Notes: a model not told the origin generated them from the sequence alone. Positions 45,253 through 54,185 are shown, counted from the first letter of the stretch. The stretch: DNA of 64,000 nt from Clostridium lentum (GCF_014287815.1 NZ_JACOOQ010000012.1:28937-92936), one strand, 5' to 3'. Numbers and translations: made by a program.

Positions 45253-46881
45253 ATGAATATATTAATAGGCAATGCATGGCCATATGCCAATGGACCACTT
45301 CATTTAGGAAGAATAGCAGTATTACTTCCAGGAGATATTTTAGCTAGATATCATAGGATGATGGGAGATGATGTTATTTTTCTTTCAGGTACAGATTGTC
45401 ATGGTACTGCTGTAAAAGCTAAGGCTGAAGAGGAAGGCATAACTCCTTTAGAAGCAGTGGAAAAATATCATAATGAATTTAAGAAATGTTTTAAGACCTT
45501 AGGATTCTCTTTTGATATTTTTGAAAAAACACATACTCAGTATCATGAAGATAAAGTTAAAGAGTTCATTTTAGATTTATATGATAAAGGTTATATTTAT
45601 GAAAAGGAAGTTGAACAGACTTTTTGTGAAAAGTGCAATTGTTATTTAGATGATAAGAATATTGAAGGATTATGTCCTATCTGTGGTAAAAAAGCTCATG
45701 GATATGGTTGCAGTAAATGTAGGGCACAATTTGAATCTCATGAAGTAAAAGATAAAATTTGTGGAATTTGCGGAGAAAAGCCCGTAGCAAGGAAAACAAA
45801 ACATTTATTTTTCACCTTATCTAAATTTGAAAATGATGTTAAGCGTATGTATATAAGGCAAAATGGTTGGAGAAAGAATGCACAAAACATAGTTAAGAGG
45901 TATTTAGATGAAGGTCTTAGAGATAAGGCAGTAACAAGAGATTTTAATTGGGGTGTCCATGTACCTTTAGAAGGGTATGAAGATAAGAGGATATTCGTGT
46001 GGATTGAAGCTGTCATGGGATATCTTACAGCTAGTATGAAATGTATTGAAGGAAGAAATGAAGATTGGCGAGAGTATTGGCAAGGTGATGATTCTAGAAT
46101 TTATTTTGTCCATGGTAAAGATAATATACCATTCCATACAGTAATTTTCCCAGCTATTTTATCGGGATTAGGAATAAAGAATCCAAATTTAAGAATTATA
46201 TCAAGTGAGTATTTAAAGTTGGAGGGAAAATCTTTCTCATCAGCAAAGAACTGGGCTATATGGGCTGATTATATAGCTAAGAATTATAATATAGATAGCT
46301 TTAGATATTATTTAGCTTTAAATTCACCTGAAGAAAGAGATACTGATTTTACCTGGAGAGATTATATAAACGTTAATAATCATGATTTAGCATCAAATTT
46401 AGGAGGCTTTACAAGTAAAGTTATTTCTTTTATTAATAAAAAATATAATAGAAGAATACCTAATGGAAAGATTAGCAAAGAATTAAAAGAAGAAATGTTT
46501 AATCTGTATTTTCAAGTGGGAGATAATATTGAAGAGGGATATTTCAAGGAGGCACTTACCTTAGTGATGAATTTCTGTAGAAAGTATAGCAAATATTTTG
46601 ATTCATCAAATGTATGGTCTCTTATAAATACTAATCCAACAAAATGTAGTGAGATTATATATAATTGCTTACAGATAATAGTGAATTTATCTAATTTATT
46701 AGAACCCTTTATACCAAATACCTGTGAAAAAATAAGAAAATCGCTTAAAATAGAAGAACCTATTTGGAGTTACACTGAACAAAATAATATTAAAATTGAT
46801 GAAATAGATATATTATTTAATAGGATTGATAAGAAAAGAGCCATAGAAGAAGTAAGTATATTAAAAGAAAAAAGAGCATAA
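45253..46881 (+). CDS. MetRS-like class I paralogue with degenerate signature motifs
   Basis: This 542-residue protein has the fold and order of E. coli/archaeal-type MetRS: two zinc knuckles (Cys125/128 with 141/144, and 153/156 with 170/173), the catalytic-core landmarks FNWGVHVP and FVHGKDNIPFHT, and an anticodon-domain segment NVNNHDLASNLGG. The HIGH motif reads HLGR (residues 17-20). The KMSKS loop aligned to KFSKS reads SFSSA (residues 327-331), so both lysines are gone. The C-terminal tRNA-binding domain is absent. It lies 62 bp after metG behind a hairpin. It could be a MetRS2-like resistance enzyme, an impaired paralogue, or an enzyme acting on another substrate. Not resolved. Confidence 0.75.
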   Translation: MNILIGNAWPYANGPLHLGRIAVLLPGDILARYHRMMGDDVIFLSGTDCHGTAVKAKAEEEGITPLEAVEKYHNEFKKCFKTLGFSFDIFEKTHTQYHEDKVKEFILDLYDKGYIYEKEVEQTFCEKCNCYLDDKNIEGLCPICGKKAHGYGCSKCRAQFESHEVKDKICGICGEKPVARKTKHLFFTLSKFENDVKRMYIRQNGWRKNAQNIVKRYLDEGLRDKAVTRDFNWGVHVPLEGYEDKRIFVWIEAVMGYLTASMKCIEGRNEDWREYWQGDDSRIYFVHGKDNIPFHTVIFPAILSGLGIKNPNLRIISSEYLKLEGKSFSSAKNWAIWADYIAKNYNIDSFRYYLALNSPEERDTDFTWRDYINVNNHDLASNLGGFTSKVISFINKKYNRRIPNGKISKELKEEMFNLYFQVGDNIEEGYFKEALTLVMNFCRKYSKYFDSSNVWSLINTNPTKCSEIIYNCLQIIVNLSNLLEPFIPNTCEKIRKSLKIEEPIWSYTEQNNIKIDEIDILFNRIDKKRAIEEVSILKEKRA

Positions 46882-46977
46882 AAAAACCTAGAGCTATTAC
46901 ATTTGGGGGACGAATAGCTCTAGGACCAACTATAAAAAGATGGTTTTAGGGGTAAATAATAATGCTTTAACTACTTT
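46880..46977 (-). ncRNA. Candidate C-rich small RNA, copy B
   Basis: Read on the minus strand, a promoter (46982-47020) is followed by about 97 nt ending in a perfect 12-bp terminator (46887-46898/46913-46924) with a 14-nt loop containing TCCCCC and a seven-T tail. The body also has a C-rich stretch, TTTACCCCTAAAACC, and a weak hairpin ACCA/TGGT absent from copy A. The sequence beyond that extra piece aligns with copy A all the way through the promoter. The terminator reaches the last bases of the convergent MetRS-like gene. See copy A at 5029-5101. Confidence 0.7.
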
Positions 46978-46981
46978 ACAA

Positions 46982-47020
46982 GTATTATAATAAGGTAATT
47001 ATGTGTCAATATGGTGTCAA
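46982..47020 (-). promoter_or_regulatory. Promoter with twin direct-repeat box, sRNA copy B
   Basis: On the minus strand TTGACA (47020-47015) and TTGACA (47009-47004) repeat with an 11-bp period. They are followed by TATAAT (46989-46984, spacer 14) or TAATAC (46987-46982, spacer 16). The spacing is identical to copy A. Confidence 0.65.
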
Positions 47021-47103
47021 ATAAGCGAATAATATATGAATAAAAGCTTTCGAAAACATTAAGAATTATTTACTAAAAAAATATGAAAATTTTGGAGGAA
47101 ATT

Positions 47104-47889
47104 ATGGAAAATAAATATAGAATTATTGATACACATGCTCATTATGATGATGAAGCATATGATGAAGATAGGGCAGAGGTATTAAAGCAAATAAAAGAAG
47201 CTGGTGTAGAACAGTTGATGAATATAGCTTGCTCAAAGAAGAGTATAGAAACTACAAATAATTTAACATTAGAATACGATTTTATATATGGAGCATTAGG
47301 CATTCATCCTAGCGATGCAGATGATTATAATGAAGAAGTTAGAGCAGATATTATTTCAAAAGTTAAATCAAATAAAAAAATATTAGCCATTGGAGAAATT
47401 GGTTTAGATTATTATTGGGATGAAAATCCTGATAGAGAAGTTCAAAAATTCGTCTTTAGAGAACAAATGAGGTTGGCAGAAGAATTAAATCTTCCAGTGG
47501 TTATTCATGATAGGGATGCACATGCAGACACCTTGGAAATTATGAAGAGTTTTCCTAATGTTAAAGGAGTAGTTCATTGTTTTTCAGGTAGTGTTGAATT
47601 TGCCAGAGAGTGTGTAAAGATTGGTTATTATATTGGCATTACTGGTGTTGTTACTTTTAAAAATGCTAGAAAGATATGTGAAGTAGTGGAAGCTATACCA
47701 TTAGAAAGATTATTGGTTGAAACTGACTGTCCTTATATGGCTCCTACACCTTATAGAGGAAAAAGAAATAAATCAGACTATATTGAACATATAATAGAAC
47801 AAATTTCCCAAATAAAGGGAATTGACCCGAAAGAAGTGAATATGGCTGTAAATAGTAATTTTAGTAATTTGATTAGGAATACTAAATAA
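47104..47889 (+). CDS. tatD: TatD-family metal-dependent hydrolase
   Basis: This 261-residue TIM-barrel hydrolase has the metal ligands in DTHAHYDD, GEIGLDYYWD, VIHDRDAH, VHCFSG and ETDCPYMAPTPYRG. TatD proteins are 3'-5' DNases/RNases; several are YcfH/YabD-like proteins near rnmV and rsmA, as here. ATG 47104 was chosen because TTGGAGG precedes it; the longer frame to 47083 lacks a site. It is divergent from sRNA copy B. Confidence 0.9.
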   Translation: MENKYRIIDTHAHYDDEAYDEDRAEVLKQIKEAGVEQLMNIACSKKSIETTNNLTLEYDFIYGALGIHPSDADDYNEEVRADIISKVKSNKKILAIGEIGLDYYWDENPDREVQKFVFREQMRLAEELNLPVVIHDRDAHADTLEIMKSFPNVKGVVHCFSGSVEFARECVKIGYYIGITGVVTFKNARKICEVVEAIPLERLLVETDCPYMAPTPYRGKRNKSDYIEHIIEQISQIKGIDPKEVNMAVNSNFSNLIRNTK

Positions 47890-48104
47890 AGTAAAATAGA
47901 AGAGTATATTACAAAAAATCCCAATTTTAGTTTACTGTATTTACTTATAAACTGTGTACAAACTATTATTTTTATTATTAATATTTTTTATGACGCAGTG
48001 TGGTTCATTAACAGTTTATTAAGCGGTAAGATGCTGAATTTGACAAAAAGTTAGGTTCTATAATATAATTCAAAAGACGCTCTTGCCAAAGGAGGTTGAA
48101 AAAG

Positions 48105-49166
48105 ATGATGGAAAAATGTAAGGAATACCTTAAAAACAATTTTTCTAATGGTCCTAAGGCAAAAAAAATATTAGCAATTGCTACACCACTTTTCGTTATA
48201 AGTGTTATGTCAATATGTGTAGTAGCTAATGCAAGAAAAACTGTAACAATAAACGTAGATGGAAATGAACAAATATTTGTCACATATAAAAGGACTATTA
48301 AAGATGCTCTAAAGCAAGTAGGGATTGAGTTAGGCTCTAAGGATAAGGTTGAACCAGCTTTAGAAAAGAAATTAGTTAAAGATGAAGTAATAGAAGTAAG
48401 AAAAGCAGTTAATGTGGAAATAGTATCAAAGGATAAGACAATATCAATAATGACAGCAGAGCCAACTATTGGTGCTATGCTTGAAGCTGAAAGTGAGAAA
48501 CTTAAAGCGGAAAATATTAAATTTGATAAGTATGAGGATGAAGTTAATCCAAGCCTTGATACAAAAATTAAGGATAACCTTTCAATTCAATTGGTAGATG
48601 TAGAAGTATTAAATGAGGTATCAACTGATACTATTGCATATGATACTTTAACAGAAAATGATAATACTATGGAAGTTAATACTACAAAGGTAAAACAATC
48701 AGGTGAAGAAGGTCAAGTAGAAGTCACTTATAAAGTTACAAAAAAGAATGGCAAAGAGGTTTCAAGAGAACAAATAAGTTCTAAGGTATTAAAGGAAGCA
48801 GTTACTGAAATTGTATTACAGGGAACAGCTAAAGTATATGCAAGTAGAAGTGGAGAAACAGGAACATATAAAGATGTTTTATACTGTCAAGCTACAGCAT
48901 ATACAGGTGGAGGTTTGACAGCAACAGGTTCGGTGCCAACATATAATCCAAGTGGGTTAAGTACAATTTCAGTAGATCCAAGTGTAATACCTTTAGGAGC
49001 TTTAGTATATGTTGATGGCTATGGAAAAGCTATAGCATCAGATACTGGTGGAGCTATTCAAGGTAACATTATAGATGTATATGTTAACTCAAATAGTGAT
49101 GCTATTAGCTGGGGAAGACAATATAATGTACCAGTTTATATTGTAGCTTATCCTGGAGAGTGGTAG
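48105..49166 (+). CDS. YabE-like cell-wall protein (DUF348, G5, 3D domains)
   Basis: This 353-residue protein has one N-terminal membrane segment (about residues 20-42), two DUF348 ubiquitin-like repeats (TVTINVDGNEQIFVTYKRTI and the next about 60 residues), a G5 domain (about 170-245) and a C-terminal 3D domain. The three aspartates of the 3D domain lie in SVDPS, ASDTGG and NIIDVY. This is the YabE/resuscitation-factor-like layout, probably a wall-associated lytic transglycosylase. AAAGGAGG supports ATG 48105. yabE next to rnmV and rsmA is the usual Firmicute order. Confidence 0.88.
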   Translation: MMEKCKEYLKNNFSNGPKAKKILAIATPLFVISVMSICVVANARKTVTINVDGNEQIFVTYKRTIKDALKQVGIELGSKDKVEPALEKKLVKDEVIEVRKAVNVEIVSKDKTISIMTAEPTIGAMLEAESEKLKAENIKFDKYEDEVNPSLDTKIKDNLSIQLVDVEVLNEVSTDTIAYDTLTENDNTMEVNTTKVKQSGEEGQVEVTYKVTKKNGKEVSREQISSKVLKEAVTEIVLQGTAKVYASRSGETGTYKDVLYCQATAYTGGGLTATGSVPTYNPSGLSTISVDPSVIPLGALVYVDGYGKAIASDTGGAIQGNIIDVYVNSNSDAISWGRQYNVPVYIVAYPGEW

Positions 49167-49167
49167 G

Positions 49168-49198
49168 AAAAAGATGGTTAAAAAACCATCTTTTTTTA
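49168..49198 (+). terminator. Terminator of the yabE-like gene
   Basis: AAAAAGATGGTT and AACCATCTTTTT form a 12-bp stem followed by T. A promoter TTGACA-N17-TAAATT near 49231-49259 restarts transcription for rnmV. Confidence 0.85.
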
Positions 49199-49297
49199 GT
49201 TGAGGCGAACATGTACTTTTTTTAAAAGGGTTTGACATAATTGATATATAGGGATAAATTAATAGAAGAGATATAAGGAGAAAAGGGGAATTACGCT

Positions 49298-49852
49298 TTG
49301 ATTAAAGAAGTTATTGTAGTGGAAGGAAGAGATGATATAACAGCTGTAAAACAAGCTGTAGATGCAGAGCTTATTGCTGTAGGTGGTTTTGGAATTAATG
49401 CAAAAGTCATTGAAAGAATTAAGGAAGCTCAAAAGAGAAAAGGTGTTATAGTCTTAACAGATCCTGATTTTGCAGGAGAGAAAATAAGAAGCATAATATC
49501 TAAACGTGTAAAAGGTATAAAACATGCTTATATAGCACAAGAAGATGGAATTAAAGGTGATGATATAGGTGTTGAAAATGCATCACCAGAAGTAATTAGG
49601 GAAGCTCTAGAAAGAGCAAAGGTATCAGAGGAAGATAAAGAGCCTATATTTGATGCGCAAGATATGTTTTACTTTAAATTAAATGGAGATGCTCGTTCTA
49701 AAGAAAGAAGAATGAAATTAGGTAAGGAACTAGGTTTAGGTTATGGTAATGCTAACCAAATGCTTTCAAGATTAAATAATTATGGTGTTACTAAAGAAGA
49801 ATTCATTAAAGCCATAAATAAAGTAGAAAAACAAATTGAAGAGGGAAAATAA
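49298..49852 (+). CDS. rnmV: Ribonuclease M5
   Basis: This 184-residue TOPRIM-domain nuclease matures 5S rRNA. TOPRIM motifs are VVEGRDD at the N-terminus and [12 protein letters not shown] (about residues 55-66); the C-terminal part [19 protein letters not shown] is typical of RNase M5. The start is TTG at 49298 with AAAGGGGA upstream. rsmA begins one base after its stop. Confidence 0.94.
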   Translation: MIKEVIVVEGRDDITAVKQAVDAELIAVGGFGINAKVIERIKEAQKRKGVIVLTDPDFAGEKIRSIISKRVKGIKHAYIAQEDGIKGDDIGVENASPEVIREALERAKVSEEDKEPIFDAQDMFYFKLNGDARSKERRMKLGKELGLGYGNANQMLSRLNNYGVTKEEFIKAINKVEKQIEEGK

Positions 49853-49853
49853 T

Positions 49854-50699
49854 ATGGACATAAAGAACATAAAGACAGCAGAACTGGTAAAAAAATATAA
49901 TTTTAAGTTTTCAAAAAGTTTAGGTCAAAACTTTTTAATTGATGATTCAGTTCCAAGAGATATAGTTAGTGGTGCTGAAGTATGCAAAGATGATTTAGTT
50001 ATTGAAATAGGTCCAGGAGTTGGAACATTAACAGCACAATTATTAAATACAGCTAAAAGAGTTGTTGCTATAGAGTTAGATAATGATTTAATTCCTATAC
50101 TAAGTCAAGAGTTAGGAGATAATCAAAACTTTACATTAATACATAATGATGCTTTAAAAGTTGATTTCAATGAAATAATAGGGGATGAGCAAAGTGTTAA
50201 GCTAGTTGCTAACCTTCCTTACTATGTAACAACTCCAATTATTGTAAAACTGCTTAAGGAAAAATATAACTTTAAGTCATTAACTATAATGATTCAAAAG
50301 GAAGTAGCAGAAAGAATGGCAGCAGAACCGGGTAATAAGGATTATGGTGCATTATCTTTACTAGTTCAATATTATTGCAATACTGAAATAGTAAGAAAAG
50401 TACCTCCAGCTTGCTTCATACCAAGACCAAAGGTTGATTCTATCGTAATAAGATTAGAAAAGCTAGATAATCCAAGAGTAGAAGTACAAAATGAAAAATT
50501 ATTCTTTGATATTATTAGAAATGCGTTTAATATGAGAAGAAAGACATTATGGAATGGTGTTAAAAATATAGGACTTCCTAAAGAAAAGTTGGAAGAAGCA
50601 TTTAGTGAAGCAAATGTTGACCCTAAGAGAAGAGGAGAAACTTTATCTATAGAAGAATTTGCAGCATTAGCAGATGCTATATATAGCAGAATGAAATAA
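49854..50699 (+). CDS. rsmA: 16S rRNA dimethyladenosine transferase
   Basis: RsmA (KsgA) dimethylates two adjacent adenines near the 3' end of 16S rRNA. The 281-residue protein begins with [13 protein letters not shown] and has the SAM motif [16 protein letters not shown] and the catalytic [14 protein letters not shown] 49854 follows GAGGGAAAATAAT; the gene is coupled to rnmV. A strong terminator follows. Confidence 0.95.
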   Translation: MDIKNIKTAELVKKYNFKFSKSLGQNFLIDDSVPRDIVSGAEVCKDDLVIEIGPGVGTLTAQLLNTAKRVVAIELDNDLIPILSQELGDNQNFTLIHNDALKVDFNEIIGDEQSVKLVANLPYYVTTPIIVKLLKEKYNFKSLTIMIQKEVAERMAAEPGNKDYGALSLLVQYYCNTEIVRKVPPACFIPRPKVDSIVIRLEKLDNPRVEVQNEKLFFDIIRNAFNMRRKTLWNGVKNIGLPKEKLEEAFSEANVDPKRRGETLSIEEFAALADAIYSRMK

Positions 50700-50700
50700 A

Positions 50701-50745
50701 AATAATAGGCTATGACGATACTTTGTCATAGCCTATTATTTTTTA
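50701..50745 (+). terminator. Terminator of rnmV-rsmA
   Basis: AATAATAGGCTATGAC and GTCATAGCCTATTATT form a 16-bp perfect stem, followed by a T-run. Confidence 0.93.
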
Positions 50746-50756
50746 TTAGTTAAATA

Positions 50757-50822
50757 GTGCATATCATTTCACTAATGCACTTAGTTAAGTCGCCATAAAT
50801 TAGCGAAGTGACTTAATTAATT
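50757..50822. other. Two adjacent inverted repeats of unknown role
   Basis: AGTGCAT and ATGCACT pair around ATCATTTCACTA. Right after them TTAAGTC pairs with GACTTAA around a GC/GC inner pair. Neither has a T-run. The block sits in a 200-bp gap before an uncharacterised gene and is not explained by the terminator upstream. Confidence 0.4.
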
Positions 50823-50913
50823 AGCATAGCTTTAATTTTCATGTATTGAGAACATATCTGTTTATAGTAAGCATATAATATAGGGAATTATTTTAACTTG
50901 GAGGTTTTAAGAG

Positions 50914-52155
50914 ATGGCTAGTAATAGCAGGCTATATAGAAACTTCATTATTTTGCAGGAAGATGAACGTGGATATGCTAGTGCCAATGATAAATCACTG
51001 TCAGGGTATGCAAAGATTGAAGCAAAGGGAGATATATGTAAAATATCTTTTTATGCTCAAAACCTCAGAAAAGATGAAGATAAATACAATATGATGCTTA
51101 TATGTGATAAGAAAGATAACAAGCAAATAGTAGATTTAGGTAAGTTAGATGTAAGCATTGCTGGAAAAGCAGATTATACTAAAGAATATAATGTTGATAA
51201 CATTGCTGGAATAGAGCTTTCTTTAGATAAGATTTCTGGAGCAGCCATAGGTAAATATAAAGATGGTGTTCCAATTTTTATTATGTGTGGATTTTTAAAT
51301 GGACAACAACCTTGTGAGGATTGGAAGAGTTATAAAGTAATAAAGGCTAAAAGTGATAAAGAACTAGAAAAGAAAATACATTATAAAGAACAAAAGAAGC
51401 ATGATAAAAAAGAAAAGAAGGATAAATGTGAAGATAGGGAAGAAGTAGTTAATGAAGAAATAAACTCAATAAATGAAGGTTCACTAAAGGTTGAAGAAGA
51501 AAAGAGAGTTGAATCCGTTGAAGAAAAAGATAGAGAAGAAGAGTTTGCTGAAGAAAAGAGGGAAGAATCACTAGAAGAAGTGGAGGCTTCTAGGGAAGAG
51601 AAGACTGAAAAAGTTAAATTACAGGCAACTATAGAAGAAAATATTCAAACAGACCATCCAAAAGAAAATCTTAGAGGAAAGTTTGAGGATTATGAAGAGC
51701 TCATAGAAGAAAGTAAGGAATTTAATCCAAGAAATAGTAAGATAAGAGGAACTATCGGTGAGTATTTTGAATCCATTGCAGAAGGCTTTGAAGAAGATGA
51801 AGGCTATGATGAACTTAAATACTGTAAATGGTATAAGGTTCCTGTACATGATTTATATGAAATGTGTAATATGTCCAATTACAATAAATATACATTAGTT
51901 TATTATCCAATGCTTAACTATTATCCTTATATTAAGAAGTATAATTATTTTAAATTAGGATATAAATGCGATTTTAATGGAAATTTAAAATATATAATTT
52001 ATGCTATTCCTGGAAAGAAAGATAAAGATGAACAGCCATATGATGGAAGAACAGGATTTGTCACATGGGTTGCTAAGGATTCAGATACAGACATAGGTTG
52101 CTGGCTAATGTTCTATGACTTTAAGAATTCTACAGTTGTAGTTCCTATGCAATAA
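50914..52155 (+). CDS. Uncharacterised protein with acidic coiled linker
   Basis: I recognise no named family. The 413-residue protein has an N-terminal domain of about 150 residues, rich in beta-strand (GYAKIEAKGDICKISFYAQNL), and a very charged Lys/Glu linker (about 150-270). A C-terminal aromatic-rich domain follows (about 285-413; YYPMLNYYPYIKKYNYFKLG and TGFVTWVAKDSDTDIGCWLM). There is no signal peptide. AACTTGGAGG precedes the ATG. The layout resembles spore-surface or inclusion-type proteins, but no function can be supported. Confidence 0.65.
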   Translation: MASNSRLYRNFIILQEDERGYASANDKSLSGYAKIEAKGDICKISFYAQNLRKDEDKYNMMLICDKKDNKQIVDLGKLDVSIAGKADYTKEYNVDNIAGIELSLDKISGAAIGKYKDGVPIFIMCGFLNGQQPCEDWKSYKVIKAKSDKELEKKIHYKEQKKHDKKEKKDKCEDREEVVNEEINSINEGSLKVEEEKRVESVEEKDREEEFAEEKREESLEEVEASREEKTEKVKLQATIEENIQTDHPKENLRGKFEDYEELIEESKEFNPRNSKIRGTIGEYFESIAEGFEEDEGYDELKYCKWYKVPVHDLYEMCNMSNYNKYTLVYYPMLNYYPYIKKYNYFKLGYKCDFNGNLKYIIYAIPGKKDKDEQPYDGRTGFVTWVAKDSDTDIGCWLMFYDFKNSTVVVPMQ

Positions 52156-52254
52156 AGTAGAATGATTGTACTTATATTAATTAGTGAGTTCATAAATAAT
52201 AAGGTCATGTAAATATTTAAATTGCTAATGATAGCAGAAAGTATTATAATTTTT

Positions 52255-52290
52255 AATAATTGGGAGGGGGCTTATCGCCTCCTAATTATT
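52255..52290 (+). other. Strong hairpin before the lipoprotein gene
   Basis: AATAATT-G-GGAGG pairs with CCTCC-T-AATTATT (13 positions, one wobble) around GGGCTTATCG. The 5' arm holds a GGGAGGGGG run and there is no T-run. It lies 30 bases before the start at 52320. Confidence 0.6.
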
Positions 52291-52319
52291 TGAAAAAAAG
52301 TATTGGAAGGAGAGATGAA

Positions 52320-53150
52320 ATGTTAAAAAGTATTAAGCTTAGCTGCTTGACTGTAGTATTAATAGGTATAATAACTACATTTTCAGGTTGTAGTGTAGTA
52401 GAAAATATAGAGAAGAAACTAGGATGGAAGACAGATTATTTTCAGTATTTAGATTCTGAAAATGTAGAACAAATAAGTATTCAAAGTATGAGAGATTTAG
52501 GATTTAAGTTTATTGTTACTGAAGGATCAGCAAAAAATACAATGTATAACTTACTTTCTAAGGCACAAAAAAGTACAGAAAAGTCAAACTTAGAGCCAGA
52601 TTATATATTTGAATTTGATTTAGGTGATGAAGTTAAAAAATTCTATTATGTGGTAGGCAGTGAGAGTGGTAATTTCTATAATGATACGGATGTTTATACC
52701 GTTTCTAATAGAATAGATGAAGTTATAATACAGAATTTATCATTTATTAGAAAGCCTAAGGAATTTAATTATATTTATTATAAACCAATATTAGAAGTTT
52801 TAAAGAAGATTGAACCTTCATTAAAGGATAAGAATTATAAAATAGGTATAAATATAAAAAGTGATGCAGACTGTTTAAAATACATTTTTTCTAATGATTT
52901 AAAAGATTTTACTTCAGATGCAGAAAAGATAATTTCTAATGTAGAATTAGTTCAAACCACTACGGCAGGTTATGATGTAGTGATTACTGTAAAGAATAGG
53001 GGATATGATACATTAGTTTATAAGACAGCTATAACAGTAAATAATAAACGAGAAAATACTGAAGAAACTTATTATGTAGTGGCACAGTATGAATATAAGA
53101 AATGGAATATTTCAATTAGTGAGCCAAATGTAAAACCATCAAATTGGTAA
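52320..53150 (+). CDS. Uncharacterised lipoprotein
   Basis: I recognise no family. The 276-residue protein starts at ATG 52320, six bases after AAGGAGAG, and has a lipoprotein signal (LSCLTVVLIGIITTFSGC, Cys about residue 24). The rest is a mixed alpha/beta extracellular domain; segments include YIFEFDLGDEVKKFYYVVG and ETYYVVAQYEYKKWNISISE at the C-terminus. A longer frame upstream would run through the hairpin and is rejected. It stands alone before a ferredoxin gene. Confidence 0.65.
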   Translation: MLKSIKLSCLTVVLIGIITTFSGCSVVENIEKKLGWKTDYFQYLDSENVEQISIQSMRDLGFKFIVTEGSAKNTMYNLLSKAQKSTEKSNLEPDYIFEFDLGDEVKKFYYVVGSESGNFYNDTDVYTVSNRIDEVIIQNLSFIRKPKEFNYIYYKPILEVLKKIEPSLKDKNYKIGINIKSDADCLKYIFSNDLKDFTSDAEKIISNVELVQTTTAGYDVVITVKNRGYDTLVYKTAITVNNKRENTEETYYVVAQYEYKKWNISISEPNVKPSNW

Positions 53151-53222
53151 TAATTTTTTAATACATATTTTTAGTGAATGAGTAAATAATATTATTATAA
53201 GTATGTAGAAAGGATGATTTAT

Positions 53223-53411
53223 ATGAAAGCTCATGTTGATAAAGATACATGTATAGGTTGTGGATTATGTCCATCTATATGTGAAGCTGTGTTTGTATTA
53301 GAGGATGATGGAAAAGCAGCTGCTTATGTTGATGAGGTGCCTTCAGAAGTAGAAGATGAGGCTAAAGAAGCTGAATCAAGCTGTCCAGTTAATGCAATAA
53401 CAGTAGAATAA
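53223..53411 (+). CDS. 4Fe-4S ferredoxin
   Basis: This 62-residue single-cluster ferredoxin has ligands in CIGCGLCPSIC and the distal SCPVNAI, the Thermotoga/Clostridium one-cluster type with an acidic middle region. It is a small cytoplasmic electron carrier; its partners are not visible. ATG 53223 was chosen because AGAAAGG abuts the earlier ATG at 53214. A terminator follows. Confidence 0.92.
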   Translation: MKAHVDKDTCIGCGLCPSICEAVFVLEDDGKAAAYVDEVPSEVEDEAKEAESSCPVNAITVE

Positions 53412-53437
53412 AAAAAGATGCTTGATGCATCTTTTTT
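53411..53437 (+). terminator. Terminator of the ferredoxin gene
   Basis: AAAAGATGC and GCATCTTTTTT pair around TTGAT. Confidence 0.88.
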
Positions 53438-53462
53438 GCTTTATAAAGAAAATTTTATACTA

Positions 53463-53654
53463 TTAAAAAAAGTCTTCAGATTTATGTAGAGGATGGTATT
53501 TTAAATTATTACAGTTATTTAAAGTAGATAAATTTATATTACTTCCTATAGGTAATAATGTAGGTAAGGAGTTTATTGGAACTGTGCTTACTGAATCATC
53601 TTCTAACAAAATGAAGGCCTCAGAATGGTTATAATCTAATATTAAACCTTTCAT
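53463..53654 (-). CDS. Small protein resembling the RsgI N-terminal beta-barrel
   Basis: The 63-residue protein begins MKGLILDYNHSEAFILLEDD and continues with a VPINSL...LPIGSNI turn. This strand pattern resembles the N-terminal RsgI anti-sigma domain. Here it stands without the membrane and sensor parts, and no sigma factor gene is adjacent. AAGGTGG lies upstream of the ATG. The family call is inference from pattern and short length; it may be an unrelated small beta-barrel. Confidence 0.45.
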   Translation of the reverse strand: MKGLILDYNHSEAFILLEDDSVSTVPINSLPTLLPIGSNINLSTLNNCNNLKYHPLHKSEDFF

Positions 53655-53699
53655 CACTACACCACCTTAATAATTTTACTTAGTATATGTAAAATAAAA

Positions 53700-53733
53700 A
53701 AAAATATACAAGTAAGGCTATTCTTACTTGTAT
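53700..53733 (-). terminator. Terminator of the padR-degV operon
   Basis: On the minus strand ATACAAGTAAG and CTTACTTGTAT form an 11-bp stem, followed by nine T. Confidence 0.9.
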
Positions 53734-53735
53734 AT

Positions 53736-54185
53736 TTATAGATATAAATCTTTATAAACAATTTGAAATACTTTTAATGATTCTTCAATTCTTGGTTTTA
53801 ATAAGTGTCTTCTATGCTGAAATTCCTTTTCGCCTAAATCAGTAAGGTAGTAAATTTTTTGGAACTTCTTCTTAGGATCATCCCACTTGCCGATTACCAA
53901 TCCGTCCTTCTCAAGCTTTTTTAAAAGTGGATAAATTCCTCCAGTACTTGGAGCCCAAAGATTAGAAGTCCTTTTAGATATTTTATTGGAAATATCATTG
54001 CCATTGGAAGGGTTTAGATGAAGAATAAATAAAACATAGATTGGAAGTAGACCTTTGGTAAAAACCTGACCTACAGCTTCTTTTTCTTTTTGAACTTTTT
54101 TTAGTTCAGCCACCTTTGCTTTATATTCTTCATAGAGCTTTTTTTCTTCTGCTTTTAGATCAATAATATTTTTAAAATCATCCAT
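53736..54185 (-). CDS. PadR-family transcriptional regulator
   Basis: This 149-residue protein has a helical N-terminal extension (about residues 1-40, charged and coiled-coil-like), then a PadR winged helix (LLPIYVLFILHLNPSNGNDI and TGGIYPLLKKLEKDGLV). The C-terminal helix is short. It follows degV by six bases and is cotranscribed. Twin palindromic operators at the degV promoter are its likely target. The effector is unknown. Confidence 0.85.
   Translation of the reverse strand: MDDFKNIIDLKAEEKKLYEEYKAKVAELKKVQKEKEAVGQVFTKGLLPIYVLFILHLNPSNGNDISNKISKRTSNLWAPSTGGIYPLLKKLEKDGLVIGKWDDPKKKFQKIYYLTDLGEKEFQHRRHLLKPRIEESLKVFQIVYKDLYL

Noticed and set aside
50757..50822. CRISPR-like or repeat array after rsmA
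   Set aside because: It holds only two different inverted repeats, with no direct repeats or spacers. No CRISPR array was seen in the window.
52260..52319. Upstream extension of the lipoprotein gene starting at 52260
   Set aside because: It would translate through the strong hairpin and place the signal peptide 20 residues in; the ATG at 52320 has AAGGAG at the right distance.
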